From Dysgonamonadaceae bacterium (GTDB lineage Bacteria > Bacteroidota > Bacteroidia > Bacteroidales > Azobacteroidaceae), in assembly GCA_031255425.1 (NCBI GenBank), contig JAIRSN010000258.1:1-5584 (forward strand): a DNA stretch of 5,584 nt. Reading direction: 5' to 3'. Shown one piece after another: positions 5,583-5,584 of the stretch. The notes below the pieces were generated by a model, which saw only the letters and a program-made list of their open reading frames with translations, ran no database searches and had not been told where the DNA came from. Within the stretch, counting starts at the first letter, position 1. Each line of letters opens with the position of its first letter. The translations under genes were made by a program, and so were the position numbers.

Positions 5583-5584
5583 GA

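Larger units (their letters stand above)
5187..5584. other. Intergenic region without a convincing gene, rich in small hairpins
   Basis: No frame gives a persuasive protein on either strand. The stretch holds several short palindromes (listed separately), plus ttgcgcaa (5283-5290) and ttgcg/cgcaa (5305-5309 with 5315-5319). The 13-base string tttatattttaaa occurs at 5237-5249 and 5451-5463, and cttttatattt at 5449-5459 and 5572-5582. No tRNA, rRNA or CRISPR pattern is visible. The repeat cluster probably continues past the right edge. Confidence 0.6.

Overview
The window looks like a piece of a Bacteroidota chromosome, most likely order Bacteroidales. This rests on three things: two promoters of the TTTG / TAnnTTTG type used by the Bacteroidota housekeeping sigma factor, a secreted FISUMP-domain protein with the N-terminal layout common in that phylum, and a PIF1/RecD-like helicase of a kind widespread there. 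The assignment is from recognition, not from a database search.

All three confident genes lie on the minus strand. From right to left in transcription order they are: (1) a secreted FISUMP-domain protein (3782-4864, GTG start); (2) a fused alpha-beta ADP-forming acetate--CoA ligase (1612-3675); (3) a PIF1-like superfamily 1 helicase starting at 1586 and running off the left edge, so its C-terminus is missing. Genes 2 and 3 are 25 bases apart and probably share the promoter at 3700-3731. That promoter overlaps a terminator-like inverted repeat behind gene 1, so gene 1 is probably a separate transcription unit.

The right-hand 720 bases (4865-5584) hold no confident gene but a lot of structure. 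Next to the FISUMP gene is a 212-bp imperfect palindrome (4911-5122). It contains a possible 38-codon minus-strand ORF, preceded by a promoter-like element that itself sits in an inverted repeat. Further right (5233-5582) is a cluster of short hairpins. Three share a constant GCA loop between stems of different sequence that stay complementary, and two of these are followed by the same cttttatattt tail. This resembles a REP-type repeat cluster.

Functionally, the ligase would make ATP from acetyl-CoA (or a related acyl-CoA) in fermentation, the helicase would act in DNA maintenance, and the FISUMP protein would be exported with unknown function. No obvious biochemical link joins them. The most interesting unexplained part is the palindrome and hairpin region upstream of the secreted protein.
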